Positions 46,402-55,710 of a stretch of DNA of 64,000 bases are shown here, in pieces. The notes beneath the pieces were generated by a model. That model had not been told where the DNA came from and did no database searches. It saw only the letters and a program-made list of their open reading frames with translations. Within the stretch, counting starts at the first letter, position 1. Every line of letters begins with the position of its first letter. The stretch is from the NCBI GenBank assembly GCA_002746535.1, contig NVWA01000003.1, positions 186,001-250,000 on the forward strand. Direction: 5' to 3'. The stretch comes from Planctomycetota bacterium. Its GTDB lineage: Bacteria > Planctomycetota > GCA-2746535. Position numbers and translations under genes: made by a program.

Positions 46402-47446
46402 GAAAAGTCTTAAAACAATTTTAGTTTTACGTTTGTCGTCTATGGGTGACGTAGCCATGACGGTACCAATTTTAAAATGTTTTCTTAATAATTACAAAGA
46501 TTATCAAATTGTTCTTGTGACTAAGCCATTGTTCACAGCATTTTTTCAAAATACTGAACGCTTAATCAGTGTTCCAATAGATACAAAAAAAGAATATAAG
46601 GGTTTGAATGGAATTAGAAAATTTTGCAATGAGTTATCTAAAGAATATAAATTTGAATTGATTATAGATTTGCATAATGTGATTAGATCCCGATTGATTT
46701 CATTTTTTATTAAAAAGGTAAAGTCTTTTAATATTGATAAGGGACGCAAAGAAAAGAAAAAAATGATCCGTTTAAAAGAAAAAGATCGAACACCCTTAAA
46801 ACACATGTCTGATCGTTATTATCAAGTATTTGTTCAAGCTGGGTTTACCTTTTTAATAAATGGCCACTTATATGTTAATACTGATAGACCTAAAGAAAAC
46901 GTGTGCCAAGAAATTTTTGATTCTACAAAAGTTGTTATTGGCATTGCTCCTTTTGCTTTGCATAAGGGAAAGCAATGGCCAGAAAAAAATATGAAAGAAT
47001 TATTAAAGCAATTTGATGATTTAGATAGATGTAAAATCATTTTATTTGGTGGGTATGATGAAGAAGAAAAGTTAGAAGAATTCGCTAAACCCTTTGCAAA
47101 TATATTCAATATTGCCGGAAAATATTCATTGAATGATGAATTAAATGTTATTAAAAATGTGAAATTAATGATTACGATGGATTCGTCCAATATGCATATG
47201 TCCTGGTTAATGGCAACTCGTGTTTTGTCTATTTGGGGTGGAACACATCCAGATATTGGTTTTGCTCCTTTAGGAGACAACTTGGATTTAATGACACAAA
47301 TAAGTGTAGAAGAGTTACCATGCAGACCTTGTTCTGTTTTCGGAAACGTTACATGTCATAGAGGTGATTATGCTTGTTTAGAAATGATTAAGCCAAATGA
47401 TGTCTACCGAAAAGCTTGCATGGCAGCGGGAATATTATTAGCATAA
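46394..47446 (+). CDS. Glycosyltransferase family 9 (heptosyltransferase-like)
   Basis: 350 residues of GT-B fold. The N-terminus ILVLRLSSMGDVAMTVPIL is the GT9 hallmark. The C-terminal donor site (IGIAPFALHKGKQWP; MITMDSSNMHMSWLMATRVL; IWGGTHPDIGFAPLG) resembles ADP-heptose:LPS heptosyltransferases. The start is GTG at 46394, overlapping the kinase gene by eight bases. The C-terminal CRPCSVFGNVTCHRGDYAC segment is a cysteine-rich feature found in many GT9 proteins. Together with the kinase it points to an LPS inner core. Confidence 0.92.
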   Translation: MTEKSLKTILVLRLSSMGDVAMTVPILKCFLNNYKDYQIVLVTKPLFTAFFQNTERLISVPIDTKKEYKGLNGIRKFCNELSKEYKFELIIDLHNVIRSRLISFFIKKVKSFNIDKGRKEKKKMIRLKEKDRTPLKHMSDRYYQVFVQAGFTFLINGHLYVNTDRPKENVCQEIFDSTKVVIGIAPFALHKGKQWPEKNMKELLKQFDDLDRCKIILFGGYDEEEKLEEFAKPFANIFNIAGKYSLNDELNVIKNVKLMITMDSSNMHMSWLMATRVLSIWGGTHPDIGFAPLGDNLDLMTQISVEELPCRPCSVFGNVTCHRGDYACLEMIKPNDVYRKACMAAGILLA

Positions 47447-47458
47447 GAGAAATAGATC

Positions 47459-48343
47459 TTAGATTTCTTGGCCAGCAAAATTGCGATATTCTGTTGGTGT
47501 CTTCTTCGTTTGTTTTTTAAAACTTAAATGAAAATAATGTTCATCATTAAAACCCGTTTTAAATGATATTTCTTTAATAGAAAGCTGCGTTGTCTTTAAT
47601 AATTTGCAAGCTTGGTTAATTCTGAATTGAGCTATGTAATTCTTTGGGCTTATTCCTAAAGAAAGTTTGAATATTTTTCTTAAGCGAACTTCACTTAGGC
47701 GACATACCTTAGCTAAATCTGTAACAGTTAAATCTTTTTCAAATTGTTGATTAATATAGTCTAATGATTTTTCAACTCTAGAATCAAGTTTTATTTTTGG
47801 GAACTCGGTGATTTGCTTGGACTGGATTAAATGTAAAAATAATTGTGAGATTAAGGCATTGCCTGTAATGGATGCCATGTTTTTGTTAATTGTCATGAGG
47901 CTAGTAAGGTAAGATAGTTTTGTAAAAAAATCTTCTGTTTCGGGTAATTTAAAATGGTGGTGAGTTAATTTATTTAGAATGGGGTAGTTCCAGTGATTAT
48001 GGATATATCCATGTAGCGTTATAACTTTAAGCTTTTTTAAATCGCCTTCTATTGTGAGTGTGCTTTGGATACCCTGGGGAATGATGACAAATTCATTTGA
48101 TTTGAAAATATAGGTTTGGTTTTCAATTTGAGCTTTGATTTTTCCTTCTTCTATGAAAAAGAAAAAGTCATCGTCTAATACTCGGTCAATAATTTTCCAA
48201 TTTGAAAAGATCTCGTAATTCAAACAGGACGTTATTTGAATTTTTAATTGTCCGAAAAAACTAGCGATGACATTTAGTTGAATATCACCGATATCTATAG
48301 GATTATAGATTGGTAACGTTGTGGGCTCTTTATTGATTACCAT
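47459..48343 (-). CDS. AraC-family transcriptional regulator
   Basis: 294 residues: cupin-like N-terminal domain (about 55-140; IEEGKIKAQIENQTYIFKSN) and C-terminal double helix-turn-helix (LTVTDLAKVCRLSEVRLRKI; IKEISFKTGFNDEHYFHLSF). It is divergent from a PhyH dioxygenase gene; the 174-base gap has three 20-base-spaced repeats that look like its binding sites. It converges with the GT9 gene. Confidence 0.93.
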   Translation of the reverse strand: MVINKEPTTLPIYNPIDIGDIQLNVIASFFGQLKIQITSCLNYEIFSNWKIIDRVLDDDFFFFIEEGKIKAQIENQTYIFKSNEFVIIPQGIQSTLTIEGDLKKLKVITLHGYIHNHWNYPILNKLTHHHFKLPETEDFFTKLSYLTSLMTINKNMASITGNALISQLFLHLIQSKQITEFPKIKLDSRVEKSLDYINQQFEKDLTVTDLAKVCRLSEVRLRKIFKLSLGISPKNYIAQFRINQACKLLKTTQLSIKEISFKTGFNDEHYFHLSFKKQTKKTPTEYRNFAGQEI

Positions 48344-48394
48344 TAGATATTATCACTGTTATTGGTTGTTTTGATCATTTTAATTATAGTTAAA

Positions 48395-48448
48395 ATTGTC
48401 GGCTTGGTAAATAAAGTTTCGATTATTATACAATATTGTCGATTATTA
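48395..48448. promoter_or_regulatory. Three helically phased repeats: AraC operator candidate
   Basis: Related elements start at 48395 (ATTGTCGG), 48415 (AGTTTCGATTATTA) and 48435 (ATTGTCGATTATTA), exactly 20 bases apart. TCGATTATTA is perfectly repeated at 48419-48428 and 48439-48448. Direct half-sites at about two helical turns are typical of AraC-type binding. Confidence 0.6.
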
Positions 48449-48517
48449 CAGGGGAAATATGGGCAAATAAACAGAGACTTATTAAGATCGAAATAACGAG
48501 CTTCTGGAGCCAATGTA

Positions 48518-49294
48518 ATGATACAAAGATTTACCCCCATAGAAGAAAAAAGAAATCTTACTTTAAGTGCAGATCAGATCGACAGTTTTAATAAGAATGG
48601 TTTTGTCATTATAAGAGGTCTCTATACAGAGGAAGAAATTGAATTGATTATCAATTTAAGAGATGAGTCTGAAAGAAAAGTACAAGTCAATGGAGAGTCT
48701 TTTAAAATTGATCGAGCTTTTTATGATGTGGAAAAAGTTCGAGATATCGAAAGTGAAAAAAGTGTAACTCTAAGAAAAATCCAAGAAGTTTATTCTTCTG
48801 AATCAGATTTTCGAAAGGTATCAAGCAGTAATAAAATTCTTGATATTGTTCAAGATTTGATTGGCGATACGATTTATTATCATTCAAGTAAGTTAATGTG
48901 TAAAAACCCTGGTGGCAGAAGAAAACCTTGGCACCAAGATTATGCCTATTGGCCAGATATGAATAATACGAATCAGGTTACTGTTTGGGCCGCCATTGAA
49001 CCCTCGACTAGAGAAAATGGATGCATTCAGATCATTCCTGGTTCTCATAAAAGAGGCCTGATTGATCATTATCAAGGCGAAGATTATATGATCAATGAAG
49101 ATAACATTGAAAATGAAAATATTGAATACGCCGTAATGGAACCTGGTGATATCCTTTTTTTTAATGTATTAGCCTTACATGCCTCTGATCCAAATTGTTC
49201 TGATAAACCTAGATTGGCTACTATCATCGATTTTGATTCTAACCCAAAACCACATGCCGCTGAATATGGAGATGAACAGCCATTGCGATGTTAA
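48518..49294 (+). CDS. Phytanoyl-CoA dioxygenase (PhyH) family Fe(II)/2-oxoglutarate oxygenase
   Basis: 258 residues. Iron ligands His139 and Asp141 (PWHQDYAYW) and His221 (LALHASDPN), and 2-oxoglutarate Arg232 (KPRLATI), are all visible, so it should be active. The WHQDYAYWP context recalls ectoine hydroxylase and related small-molecule hydroxylases, but no ectoine genes are near. It is divergent from an AraC gene with strong repeats between them. It is only distantly similar to the PhyH protein at 31897, so the two are not a recent duplication. Confidence 0.92.
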   Translation: MIQRFTPIEEKRNLTLSADQIDSFNKNGFVIIRGLYTEEEIELIINLRDESERKVQVNGESFKIDRAFYDVEKVRDIESEKSVTLRKIQEVYSSESDFRKVSSSNKILDIVQDLIGDTIYYHSSKLMCKNPGGRRKPWHQDYAYWPDMNNTNQVTVWAAIEPSTRENGCIQIIPGSHKRGLIDHYQGEDYMINEDNIENENIEYAVMEPGDILFFNVLALHASDPNCSDKPRLATIIDFDSNPKPHAAEYGDEQPLRC

Positions 49295-49327
49295 ATAATA
49301 TAATGGAATAACTATGTAACTTTTAAA

Positions 49328-51250
49328 TCAATGTAGTTTTGCTAAAAACCGATCAATAAGTCGTTTGGGTGAGATGGTGAAAATGAAATTCATTGATTTG
49401 AATTCGTCTTTTAGAGATGCTCGGTAAAAAATGCATCCAAAGTGATTACCTCTTATTGTTTTATGACTGAAGACAAATTTAAAATGGGCCGTTACTTTAG
49501 TTTTTTTATTTTTCCCCTTAATCTTTTTATTAATATATGTTGAGAAAGTGGCTGTGATACTTGCTTTAGGTTTATCTAAGCCATAGCTTTTTAAATCCTC
49601 ATTTTTTATACTTTCTTTGATCCATTCATCTACAGTAAAATCACTGAGGGATAAAAGTAATAAGGCGAGTTTTTGGTATTTTAGTTCTTTATTATCATTA
49701 CTTGTTTCAATCCATTTTAAGCTGTTGAGCTTGGCATATATTTCCTCTTTGTCGCCAATATTTCTTCTAATTGTCCTAAGGTCGTTAATTTTTCCTACGT
49801 TAAACGTTTTTTTAGTGAAATAGATTATAGGTCTTTGAAATAAACTTACGAGATCCGGATCAATTATAAAAACCTGATCAAAATCATTATATTTTGCATA
49901 GTAGGATTTTTTTATCGGAATAAATAATTTCTTATTCAGTTTGTTTTCTTTGCCATAAGCGATAGCTTCAGCTTGAGTAGTGAAATATTTTAATTGTGAA
50001 GGAATAGCCCATCCATTTGTTTTATTGCCAATGGTGATTTTTTCAGAAAATCCTTTAATATTTTCAATGGTGATTTGTTGAGCATTTTCATTAAAACCAA
50101 ATATTTTTTCTGATTGATTTTTGTCTATATAATATTCAGGGACGATAATCACAAATCTTTCTATTAAATTACCTATAGTGGCTTGGTCTAATGAATATTT
50201 TTTGTTTTGATGTTCCCATTTATGATCTAAACCTTTTTTAAAGAAAATATTTCCAGTTTTATTTTTGTATTCAATGGCACTGACCTCATGGGGTTTTGAT
50301 TCAATAAAATCCATTGACCTAGCACTTCCTAAATTTGGAATGATCTCATTCAATTGATCTGCATTTACACTAATAATAAAATTTTCTAATGTATTGTGTA
50401 AGAATGTGCTGCCGGCTCTGGTTTCACCAAAAAATATTGTGTAGCTTTTATTATCTTTATCAATGAATTGAATGGATTGCTTTGGATTTTCAAGACCATA
50501 ATTTTTTTTCTTTGAGAGATCATTTTCAACAAATCGATTTATTTGTAGAGCACAAAATTTTACTAAAAAAGTATTTATTTCTAGTTGATCACATTTCCAT
50601 GTGAATGGTTTTTCGCAAAACCAAGTGAAGTTCTTTTTCTGAATAGACCATGTCTCATCAGTATCATTGAAATTAATTTTACTGATAAATTCTTTGTTCA
50701 TGCTGATTAGATTTTTAAATCGATAATTATTCCAGTTTTGCTTTAATATGTTTAGTACTGCTGAATGCAAAAGATAAATCCTTGAATCTTGATCGGCTTT
50801 GACAAATACTTCGGCCTTATTTTCTGTTAATTTTCCAAAATATAGTTGTCTCGATTCAACTCTATTTAGCTCGTTATTTTGATAGGTGATTTTTAGAGTT
50901 AAAGAAGGATTTTTCAACCCGTACGCTTCTAACCCTTTTTGATCTTTTTCTTCTACACTGCTAAATTTGGGAAGTTTTGGTAATTTCTGCATGATGCTAT
51001 TGATGGTTAATTGATCTGCTTTACATTCGATTGGAAGTGAGATCTTCCAAGTATTTTTTTTGCGAGTAATTTTTAAAGAACTATTATTTTTATATTTAAG
51101 TTCAAAATCAATGACATTTTTTGGGTCAAAACTCAAGATATATTTGCTATGTATTACTGAATTTAACTTAGAAGACCATTCAAATAAAAAAATATAGGAT
51201 GTTAAGACCAATGCTATAATGGTACTAACTGTTAAGGAAAAAGTGTTCAT
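49328..51250 (-). CDS. DUF4340-containing periplasmic protein of ABC/Gld-like system
   Basis: 640 residues with an N-terminal membrane anchor (about 5-25) and a large extracytoplasmic part. At least two DUF4340-like repeats are visible: WKISLPIECKADQLTINSIM with YGLKNPSLTLKITY, and FTWKCDQLEINTFLV with YGLENPKQSIQF; a third (YGLDKPKASITATF) lies near 570. It is the last gene of a four-gene operon with an ATPase, a permease and a GldG-like protein. The function of such operons is unproven outside gliding Bacteroidetes. Confidence 0.85.
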   Translation of the reverse strand: MNTFSLTVSTIIALVLTSYIFLFEWSSKLNSVIHSKYILSFDPKNVIDFELKYKNNSSLKITRKKNTWKISLPIECKADQLTINSIMQKLPKLPKFSSVEEKDQKGLEAYGLKNPSLTLKITYQNNELNRVESRQLYFGKLTENKAEVFVKADQDSRIYLLHSAVLNILKQNWNNYRFKNLISMNKEFISKINFNDTDETWSIQKKNFTWFCEKPFTWKCDQLEINTFLVKFCALQINRFVENDLSKKKNYGLENPKQSIQFIDKDNKSYTIFFGETRAGSTFLHNTLENFIISVNADQLNEIIPNLGSARSMDFIESKPHEVSAIEYKNKTGNIFFKKGLDHKWEHQNKKYSLDQATIGNLIERFVIIVPEYYIDKNQSEKIFGFNENAQQITIENIKGFSEKITIGNKTNGWAIPSQLKYFTTQAEAIAYGKENKLNKKLFIPIKKSYYAKYNDFDQVFIIDPDLVSLFQRPIIYFTKKTFNVGKINDLRTIRRNIGDKEEIYAKLNSLKWIETSNDNKELKYQKLALLLLSLSDFTVDEWIKESIKNEDLKSYGLDKPKASITATFSTYINKKIKGKNKKTKVTAHFKFVFSHKTIRGNHFGCIFYRASLKDEFKSMNFIFTISPKRLIDRFLAKLH

Positions 51251-51267
51251 TGTTTAATCATCCTTTT

Positions 51268-52983
51268 TTAGTTTTTTCGTCGCCACCAAACAATGCCGCC
51301 AAAAAATATCCAGAATAATGGCATTAGATAAAAAATGATCTCTTTATAAATCCATTCTTTATTTTCAGGAATCACAAAAGATACTTTTTTGGAGATATCG
51401 GTGCCAGTTCCGATTAAATCATTTTCGAGTGTGAGCCATTTAATGCTATTCGAAAAATAATCTCGAGCAGCTTCTGAAATAGGTGAATTCAAAAACAGTC
51501 CATTACCTATTCCAATTACCTTGGCACTATTTGGGTCAAAATCATCAGCCGTTAAATTCTTTCTTTTTTTACTATTTGGTTTTGGATCAGTTGAGGCAAT
51601 GGATATGAAATGATTTTTACTTTCTATTTTCGAAATGTATTCATTTAGTCTTCTTTTTTTGACAGAATTTGTAAAGCCATTTAAATCTATAATCTCCTTG
51701 CTTTCGGTGCTACTTGTTATAAGACCCATTAATCTTCTAGTGTTTCTTGATTGTTTAGGGGGTGATAAACTTCGAGTGCTTCCTTTTAAAGCTAATGAAA
51801 CTTTATTATGGAAGAATGGTTCTGTAATAGGATGTTTTCCAAAATGGTTGGAAGGTAAATAGATGGAAGTCATACCCATCTGTTTGATTGTTAATGTGGG
51901 TTCAATGATCATATTGGCATTAAATTGTATGCCATATTCTATCATTAATTCTTCTAAACCAGTTGATATCCAATCCCATCTGCCTTTATGATTTTGTTCA
52001 TAATTAGATCCAAGAGCCAGAAATAGGCAGCCTTTTTTACCCTCTTTATTCTTTGTTCTTAAATATTGATCTACTATTTCAATTTCATTTTTCTGAAATC
52101 TTCTTGTTGGATTAATGATAGCTAAAACATCACAATCTTTAGGAATTCCTTTATCTAATTTATTTAAATTTATTTCTTCAACAGAATAGTTTTCATTTAA
52201 AAGCCAATTAACTAGCTGAGTCACGTTAGGTTTGTTTCTACTCTTGGATGTTGTTGATGGTTCTCCGTGACCACTAATAAAATATATTTTATAACGCTTA
52301 GCATTGATTGTATTCAAAAGAGAATTATAAATTGCTTGTTCAGTTTTAAACCAGGTGATTCTTTTTGTACCTTTATCGATTAGTGGTCCTTTGTCTATGC
52401 TTGTCCCTTTTGTTTCACTGGCAACAATTAATAAATGGCTTGGTTTAAGTGAGTAGGCTCTTTGTAATATTGCAGCATTGTTAGGGTCTTTGAGTGGATG
52501 ATATCGTTTGACCTTAATGTATTTTGAATGATATTTGAATTGATTAATTAATTCGTTTAGATCTCTTAAGCTATTTTCATGAATATTTTCATTCATGATT
52601 AAGGTAATATCTTGATCGAGTTTATTTTTTATTAGATTGATGGTTTTATCTGATAAGGTGAATTTTTTTGTTTGGGTATAGTCTATTCTTTTGCGATTTT
52701 TGAAGGAAATATAATTGATACACACGATGATATAAATGTGTAAAGACATTATGAGAATTGCATAAATCAGATGTTTACCTTTTTGACTTTTAAAATAGTG
52801 CCATATGCTTCGGCTATTAAAACCTACACCTATGAAAAGTAATATTAATCCAAAAATAATATGGAGTTGAACCGATTTTCCTGCGGCATTGGTGAATGAA
52901 AGCAAAAGGATCCCGCCGAATAATATACTTAAACCAGCAGCACCTATAAATGAAGCAATACTTTTTACCAAATTTATATTCAT
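51268..52983 (-). CDS. GldG-like ABC-transporter-associated membrane protein
   Basis: 571 residues with several N-terminal helices (about 10-100) and one C-terminal helix (about 550-566), enclosing a large extracytoplasmic domain. The region around YTQTKKFTLSDKTINLIKNK, LDQDITLIM and YFISGHGEPSTT is typical of the Gldg/IFT52-like domain. It is seven bases from the permease gene and 17 from the DUF4340 gene. In Bacteroidetes GldG works with GldA and GldF; here it is the equivalent of a broadly distributed non-gliding system. Confidence 0.85.
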   Translation of the reverse strand: MNINLVKSIASFIGAAGLSILFGGILLLSFTNAAGKSVQLHIIFGLILLFIGVGFNSRSIWHYFKSQKGKHLIYAILIMSLHIYIIVCINYISFKNRKRIDYTQTKKFTLSDKTINLIKNKLDQDITLIMNENIHENSLRDLNELINQFKYHSKYIKVKRYHPLKDPNNAAILQRAYSLKPSHLLIVASETKGTSIDKGPLIDKGTKRITWFKTEQAIYNSLLNTINAKRYKIYFISGHGEPSTTSKSRNKPNVTQLVNWLLNENYSVEEINLNKLDKGIPKDCDVLAIINPTRRFQKNEIEIVDQYLRTKNKEGKKGCLFLALGSNYEQNHKGRWDWISTGLEELMIEYGIQFNANMIIEPTLTIKQMGMTSIYLPSNHFGKHPITEPFFHNKVSLALKGSTRSLSPPKQSRNTRRLMGLITSSTESKEIIDLNGFTNSVKKRRLNEYISKIESKNHFISIASTDPKPNSKKRKNLTADDFDPNSAKVIGIGNGLFLNSPISEAARDYFSNSIKWLTLENDLIGTGTDISKKVSFVIPENKEWIYKEIIFYLMPLFWIFFGGIVWWRRKN

Positions 52984-52990
52984 TTTCAGA

Positions 52991-53725
52991 TTAACTCCAC
53001 TTCCTAGATTCTAAAATTCGAACAGTAGCAAAGAGCGATAAGACGATGACTGATATGTAGTAAATAATATAGCTTGTGTCGATGATTCCTTTTGAGAAAT
53101 CTAGACTATGATCAAGTAATGATACTTGTTGAAAAATTGTTGATAATGTTTCGTTTTCAACTTTCTCTTTTAATTTTCCGATACTAAAAATAATGGCGAT
53201 GATACAAAAACAAATGACCGATGATATGACCTGATTTTTTGTTAAGGCGGATGCTAATAGACCAATTGAAGTAAAAAATAGTCCAATTAAAATTACACCA
53301 AGAAAGCCCGTTAAAATAGGCCCTATATCTGGAGTTGTTAATTGAAATAGAATATAAACATATATCCAGGTAGGAAGCCATAAGATTATATAATAGATCG
53401 ATGCGCCAAAATATTTCCCTAAGACAACTTCATAGTCTTTGACGGGGGCTGATAATAATACTTCAATATAGCCGGTTCTTTTATCTTCCGAAAAAAGTCG
53501 CATAGTAATGGTTGGGATTAAAATTAACTGTGTGATCCAAAAAGAGGATCCATATATAACTTCCATTGGTTCATGATCTGGGGTGAATTCAGATTGAAAT
53601 GATTCTAAAGTCGTATTAAATAAAATACCAGTGATGATCAGAAAAACCGTCATCACAACATAGGCAATCGGAGAATAAAAATAAGACTGCAATTCTTTTT
53701 TTGCTATTGCATATATGGCGATCAA
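52991..53725 (-). CDS. ABC-2 type permease (GldF-like)
   Basis: 244 residues with six predicted membrane helices. The N-terminal YAIAKKELQSYFYSPIAYVV and the segment FSEDKRTGYIEVLLSAPVKDYEVVLGKYFGA are hallmarks of ABC-2/GldF permeases. The start overlaps the ATPase stop by four bases. Together with the ATPase it forms the transporter core; the substrate is unknown. Confidence 0.92.
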   Translation of the reverse strand: MIAIYAIAKKELQSYFYSPIAYVVMTVFLIITGILFNTTLESFQSEFTPDHEPMEVIYGSSFWITQLILIPTITMRLFSEDKRTGYIEVLLSAPVKDYEVVLGKYFGASIYYIILWLPTWIYVYILFQLTTPDIGPILTGFLGVILIGLFFTSIGLLASALTKNQVISSVICFCIIAIIFSIGKLKEKVENETLSTIFQQVSLLDHSLDFSKGIIDTSYIIYYISVIVLSLFATVRILESRKWS

Positions 53726-54690
53726 TTTAATGACTCCTGTATTTCAGTCTTTTCTCCATTTTCCTGATTGGTTACTTTTACAAATATATCTTCTAGGCTG
53801 CTTTGCTGTTTTTTTAATTCGAGTAATATGCTCTTGTTCTCAACAAAACATTTAAATATTTCTTCTTGTAGATTTTCAGAAAATTCATTTATTTCAAGTG
53901 TGAAGTTTTGAAGCTCTCCTTTGTTATGAAAATAAACAGTATTGACTCCTTCAATATTTTCCATGATAGCTTTCATGCTTTTGCCATCACATTTCGAAGA
54001 TATGTAAAGTCTGGAATTTTTCCCCATGTTTTGCTTTAACTTTTGTAGTGTATCGCAAATTAACAATTTTCCTTGGTGCATGATCATGATTCGACTGCAG
54101 ATGCTCTCGACTTCTTGCATGATATGAGTTGATAATAAAACGGTTCTATCTTTACCTATTTCTTGAATGACTTTTCGAATATGTTTTATTTGATTAGGAT
54201 CTAGACCTACGGTTGGCTCATCAAGAATAAGAATAGGTGGATTGTTTAGTAAGGCATCTGATAAAGCCACCCTTTGTTGATATCCCTTAGAAATCGTACC
54301 GATTACTCTATGTTTTACATCGCCTAAGAGACAGGTGTCAATAGCGGTGGTGATCTCTTTTTTAATATTTCGGTATTTTACTTTTTTTAAAAGGCTTCGG
54401 AATCGTAAGTATTCATCGACTCGCAAATCTTGGGGTAGTGGTGTGTTTTCAGGCATATATCCAATTGACATACGCGCTTTTAAGGAATCTTTATGGGTAC
54501 AAAATCCATTGATCATTATGGATCCAGAGGTGGGTGTTAAATATGAATTTAACATTCGCATGGTGGTTGTTTTGCCGGCACCATTTACACCAAGAAAGCC
54601 AACAACCTCACCTTTAGATACTTCAAAATTAATTTTATCAACAGCCTTAACTTGGCCAAATCTTTTTGTTAATTCTTTTACTTTTATCAA
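53722..54690 (-). CDS. ABC transporter ATP-binding protein (GldA/NatA-like)
   Basis: 322 residues. Walker A is GVNGAGKTT, the signature is ISKGYQQRVALSDALL, Walker B is LILDEPTVGLDP and the switch His is in LSTHIMQEV. A C-terminal extension (about 220-310) is usual for ABC-2 ATPases. It is the first gene of the operon; the operon promoter should lie in 54691-54892, which is shared with the divergent pseudouridine-synthase-like gene. Confidence 0.93.
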   Translation of the reverse strand: MIKVKELTKRFGQVKAVDKINFEVSKGEVVGFLGVNGAGKTTTMRMLNSYLTPTSGSIMINGFCTHKDSLKARMSIGYMPENTPLPQDLRVDEYLRFRSLLKKVKYRNIKKEITTAIDTCLLGDVKHRVIGTISKGYQQRVALSDALLNNPPILILDEPTVGLDPNQIKHIRKVIQEIGKDRTVLLSTHIMQEVESICSRIMIMHQGKLLICDTLQKLKQNMGKNSRLYISSKCDGKSMKAIMENIEGVNTVYFHNKGELQNFTLEINEFSENLQEEIFKCFVENKSILLELKKQQSSLEDIFVKVTNQENGEKTEIQESLN

Positions 54691-54892
54691 TTACTTGAAC
54701 CTTGAATTTTTAGCACGGAAGTATACTCAATTGATGGTGGATACCAAATGCTAGATACGTACTTAAACGAATTAGAAACGTCTAAATTATTAATTTTCAG
54801 GAATTTTTGTAAAATAAAGCTAAAATACCGCCTTTAAAAATAAATTATAATTTGTGTTTATTAGTGTTCATAATTTGAAAGTTTAAAAGTAT

Positions 54893-55699
54893 ATGGTCAG
54901 CGGAAATTTTGTTCGAATAAAACCAAAGCAATTCTATTTAAAACGGGTGAAAATTGACAGATTCTTATCTAGAGAAGGAATTTGTTCAAGGAGTGAAAGC
55001 GAAAAATTTGGTTCTCAGGGTTCCATTAAAATAAATGGAACTGTAGTTCACGATGTGACAAAACGCTTTGATCCGACTGAAGACATAATTGAATTATTGA
55101 AGGGTAGTACACAAAATAGTTTATCAGATGTTTTGATCATCATGAATAAACCCAAAGGCTTTATTTCCCAAGTGATGACAAGTAAATTAAAACCTGCGAA
55201 TACTTTGTTACGCCAAGAAAATTATGCCTCATATATAAATGGAAAACCGGCTATTCTAAATGATGTGATCAAACAACGATCAAAATTTTATCCTTTATTA
55301 ACACTTGAAAAAGAAGCCAGTGGAATATTAGCACTGTCTAATAGTAAAGAGTGGTTGAGAAAGGTTTGTAATTATGAGGTGGTAGTCAACCGAACATTTG
55401 AAATAAGTTTAAGTGGCCCACTCATTAAAAAAGATTTAATGCAAATGTATAAAGGTGTTAATATTCAAGGGAACTTTGTTAAGCCAAAAAAAATGGAACT
55501 ACTTGATTCTCAATTGTTGATCATGAATCTCGAAACAAGTTATAAAAATCAAATATATTCGTTAGTTTCTAAATGTGGCGTCAAGCCCAAAAACATCAAA
55601 TGTTTGAAATATGAAAAAATGGAGCTGGGTACATTAAAACCCGGACAATGGTTTATTGTCGATGACTTGAAAAAAGCTACTAGTAAAAGTTGGTCTTAG
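54893..55699 (+). CDS. RsuA/RluF-family pseudouridine synthase homologue with altered catalytic motif
   Basis: 268 residues: an S4 RNA-binding domain (about 18-65; KIDRFLSREGICSRSESEKF) and a pseudouridine synthase fold with the NKPKGFIS entry motif (85-92). The catalytic GRLDxxxSGLL motif reads LTLEKEASGIL, so the essential Asp appears as Glu139 and the preceding Arg as Thr137. Asp-to-Glu normally abolishes activity in this family, so the protein may be a non-catalytic RNA binder. The frame is otherwise intact with no sign of decay. It is divergent from the ABC operon and convergent with a GNAT gene. Confidence 0.75.
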   Translation: MVSGNFVRIKPKQFYLKRVKIDRFLSREGICSRSESEKFGSQGSIKINGTVVHDVTKRFDPTEDIIELLKGSTQNSLSDVLIIMNKPKGFISQVMTSKLKPANTLLRQENYASYINGKPAILNDVIKQRSKFYPLLTLEKEASGILALSNSKEWLRKVCNYEVVVNRTFEISLSGPLIKKDLMQMYKGVNIQGNFVKPKKMELLDSQLLIMNLETSYKNQIYSLVSKCGVKPKNIKCLKYEKMELGTLKPGQWFIVDDLKKATSKSWS

Positions 55700-55710
55700 A
55701 TTTATTTAAA

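Noticed and set aside
48395..48448. CRISPR-like spacing of repeats
   Set aside because: Only three short, imperfect elements, 20 bases apart with no spacers; better explained as regulator half-sites.
48343..48540. 65-residue minus-strand frame upstream of the AraC gene
   Set aside because: Covers the repeat-bearing regulatory region, overlaps the PhyH start, has no family resemblance and no ribosome-binding site.
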